A model generated the notes under the pieces. The model ran no database searches. It was not told the DNA's origin and saw only the letters and a program-made list of their open reading frames with translations. From Anaspis maculata (taxonomy: Eukaryota > Arthropoda > Insecta > Coleoptera > Scraptiidae), in contig OX421966.1 of NCBI GenBank assembly GCA_949128115.1, forward strand, positions 58,835,416 through 58,899,415: a stretch of 64,000 nt of DNA. The letters are read 5' to 3'. Shown here piece after piece: positions 58,401 through 64,000 of the stretch. The position numbers and the translations under genes were made by a program. Numbering within the stretch: position 1 is the stretch's first letter; each line of letters starts with the position of its first letter.

Positions 58401-58798
58401 CAACCGGCGTTACCATTTTCACATTTATGTGACGTCCAAGTTTTAGAGATAGGGTTTTGGTTTGCAATCGACGTGTTATATTGCAACAACGTTGATGTGA
58501 AATTATGTAACGACTAATATTCAAAATCTCGCCATACAAAACATAATGTAATGAAAATTCAAAACGTAAAGCATTATTTAAACTTGCGTACAACGTTGAT
58601 TAACTGTTATAGCAACGCTTGATATGATTTAGTGAGTGGTAACTCGAAAACGTTTATTTTTAGGAATGTTTCAATTGCAAGAAACCGGGCCACAAGAAGC
58701 GGGAATGTCCGGAAATCGATCGCGAGCAACTCCAGAAGAAACGGAAGCTTGGCTTGAAAACGAAGAGCAAGAACAAATCGAAAAGAATGAAACGGTAA
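48964..58798 (+). CDS. ZCCHC4: ZCCHC4, 28S rRNA N6-adenosine methyltransferase, complete, 5 exons
   Basis: Exons 48964-49475, 49537-49731, 53586-53879, 58126-58360 and 58664-58798; 1371 nt, 456 aa (human about 513). N-terminal GRF-type zinc region RCPHGPTIL...FFACSACRDRKLCPFF. Methyltransferase core with GTPKLHEF and LLLDIDKRY, and catalytic motif DPPF at about residues 245-248 (VDPPFGGRVEPLA). Next come PIFWIFPYFME and SPVRIFTN. A DHHC-like cysteine-rich domain spans about 340-403 (HCKLCNACTSKDGR, HCKICERCVKPTW). A terminal CCHC knuckle reads CFNCKKPGHKKREC, followed by a Lys/Arg-rich tail. In mammals this enzyme modifies one adenosine of 28S rRNA in the nucleolus. All motifs are intact, so it is probably active. 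Introns 2 and 3 are large and full of palindromic repeats. Confidence 0.96.
49537..49731 (+). CDS. ZCCHC4: ZCCHC4 exon 2
   Basis: Acceptor TTTTTCAG ends at 49536; donor GTAGGT at 49732. Encodes IISIGTPKLHEF, LLLDIDKRYLSFYG and WYNSFNHHFF. Confidence 0.94.
49732..53585. repeat. ZCCHC4 intron 2, dispersed repeats
   Basis: 50090-50400 matches 170-560 (TGTTGCCTTCTACTCACGAT; GATGTAGGCAACCAACAATA). 51660-51720 has short GACCAGAC/AGATCAGA repeats. 53436-53572 matches 45035-45175 and ends 13 bases before the exon 3 acceptor. The remainder, including 51890-52600, is unrecognised. Confidence 0.55.
53586..53879 (+). CDS. ZCCHC4: ZCCHC4 exon 3, catalytic core
   Basis: Acceptor TTTTGTAG ends at 53585, giving R-NDDLVLIVDPPFGGRVEP. 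An upstream CAG at 53574 would break the phase. Donor GTTTGT at 53880. Confidence 0.94.
54473..57888. mobile_element. 3.4-kb palindrome in ZCCHC4 intron 3
   Basis: CCCTAGCAGTACTTCTGTAG at the left is mirrored by CTACAGAAGTACTGCTAGGG at the right. The mirror continues without large gaps to the centre near 56180. The core 55465-56905 is homologous to the palindrome at 42535-43973. Confidence 0.9.
58126..58360 (+). CDS. ZCCHC4: ZCCHC4 exon 4, DHHC-like cysteine-rich domain
   Basis: Acceptor CCTATAG ends at 58125; donor GTAGGT at 58361. Encodes KVALPEDEGYKLCKKC and a series of paired Cys/His knuckles. Confidence 0.95.
58664..58798 (+). CDS. ZCCHC4: ZCCHC4 terminal exon, CCHC knuckle
   Basis: Acceptor TTTTTAG ends at 58663. 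ECFNCKKPGHKKRECPEID is followed by a strongly basic tail ending KSKRMKR-TAA. Confidence 0.95.
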   Translation, partial: ECFNCKKPGHKKRECPEIDREQLQKKRKLGLKTKSKNKSKRMKR

Positions 58799-58883
58799 CA
58801 GGTGTAACGTTTCAAGCTATAGCTATAAGCATCAGCTATACTAATTATAGAATTATATGTTAATTTGTACGTAGGTATATATG

Positions 58884-58889
58884 AATAAA
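58884..58889 (+). terminator. ZCCHC4 polyadenylation signal
   Basis: AATAAA 86 bases after the ZCCHC4 stop codon. Confidence 0.7.
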
Positions 58890-59648
58890 TGTCTCGAAGA
58901 ATGCTGCTTGTTTTCGTAAATTGAAATTGGCAACCAAATCTGAAAAAGTCAGTCGTTGCGTTTGACTCGTTGAACAGTTTACTGAGGGGAACGCATGTCA
59001 GTGGGGTTTGAATCGTTGACAGCTAGAATCTGTCGTCTGTTGGGAGCCGTCTGAGCTTTTTCGCAGGATTGTGAGCTGTAACTGCCCGTGGAAAATGTGG
59101 GTAGTTGGTGTTTTCCATGAGGCGGCGAGTCTGCACATAAGCTGTAACGAAGCATAAGTGAAGAATTTGTTCGGTCCAATGTAGAGCTTGGTACGTTGGT
59201 TTCTCATCACCGTGGCATCGTTTCGCACGTTTCCAGTTGCTGCTAAGAAAATACTGCCGACTATTTGGAAGGAAAACGCCATAGCAACGGTTGTCCCATC
59301 GAATTATCAGGTAGGTAGGTATCCTTTGTTTTTATTGTGGTATTTTGACCTTTCAGATAAAATCAACTCCATGTTTTAAAAAACTGGCCCCTGGTTAGAA
59401 TAGTAATTGGAGTAAAAGCATTACAGTTCTTGAAGTTGCACTTGAACCGCGCTATAAAACGGAAGGTACCTAAGCATCAAACGCACATCCACCGTGTTGT
59501 GATAGCAATAACCCGATTCCATCCAAAGTTTGGTCAATACTCCCACCGTGACTAACCATTTCACGCCATCCGAGACCCACCCCAATCGTTAGCAGATTAG
59601 AGAGTGCTAATTGGACCTTTTTCTAGCCCGCAAACAGCGCACAGCACC
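58890..59648. other. Intergenic region, possible small minus-strand ORF
   Basis: 58998-59282 minus is an open frame of 94 codons with a hydrophobic start (MAFSFQIVGSIFLAATGNV) and no recognised similarity. It could be a small secreted or membrane protein or chance; nothing else is seen between the ZCCHC4 polyA signal and the kinesin ATG. Confidence 0.3.
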
Positions 59649-63965
<4,317 letters not shown>

Positions 63966-64000
63966 TACCACATCTCCCCATATCAAAAGGTACGCGACTA

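Overview
This window is intron-rich animal nuclear DNA, most likely from an insect. GT-AG introns split every large gene, and transposon debris fills most introns and intergenic space. The repeats include hAT-like and other terminal-inverted-repeat elements, broken Ty3/gypsy and R1-like retroelements, a tRNA-like SINE and many long palindromes. Abundant short GGTAGGTAC-type runs and the repeated CACCCTGTAT motif fit a hemipteran or beetle, but I cannot place the order. There are no operons, CRISPR arrays or rRNA genes.

Layout: (1) 1-34031, plus strand: the 3' part of CFAP57 (WDR65), twelve exons whose splice phases all agree, encoding 1207 residues. The first exon is cut by the window edge. 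(2) 34032-37281: intergenic repeats. (3) 37361-45776, minus strand: ANKRD40 in three exons (248 aa). (4) 45943-47750: a terminal-inverted-repeat element carrying an R1-like LINE tail, with a hAT element inside it. (5) 48182-48714, minus strand: an unrecognised two-exon cysteine-rich gene (156 aa). (6) 48964-58798, plus strand: ZCCHC4, the 28S rRNA m6A methyltransferase, in five exons (456 aa). It is head-to-head with the previous gene, with 249 bp between the start codons. (7) 59649-window end, plus strand: the 5' four exons of a kinesin-13 (KIF2-like) microtubule depolymerase, which runs off the edge.

Functionally, CFAP57 belongs to the axoneme and the kinesin-13 to microtubule-end dynamics. 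ZCCHC4 modifies ribosomal RNA. ANKRD40 and the small cysteine-rich protein have no clear role. Nothing shows that these genes act together; only the shared ZCCHC4 promoter region suggests co-regulation.

The most striking content is structural. At least nine long inverted-repeat (palindromic) elements of about 0.25-7 kb lie in introns, several nested inside one another. The best case, 21945-29275, is a palindrome interrupted at its centre by one element and in its right arm by a second, which is itself interrupted by a third. Transcripts of CFAP57, ANKRD40, ZCCHC4 and the kinesin should therefore contain very long hairpins before splicing.
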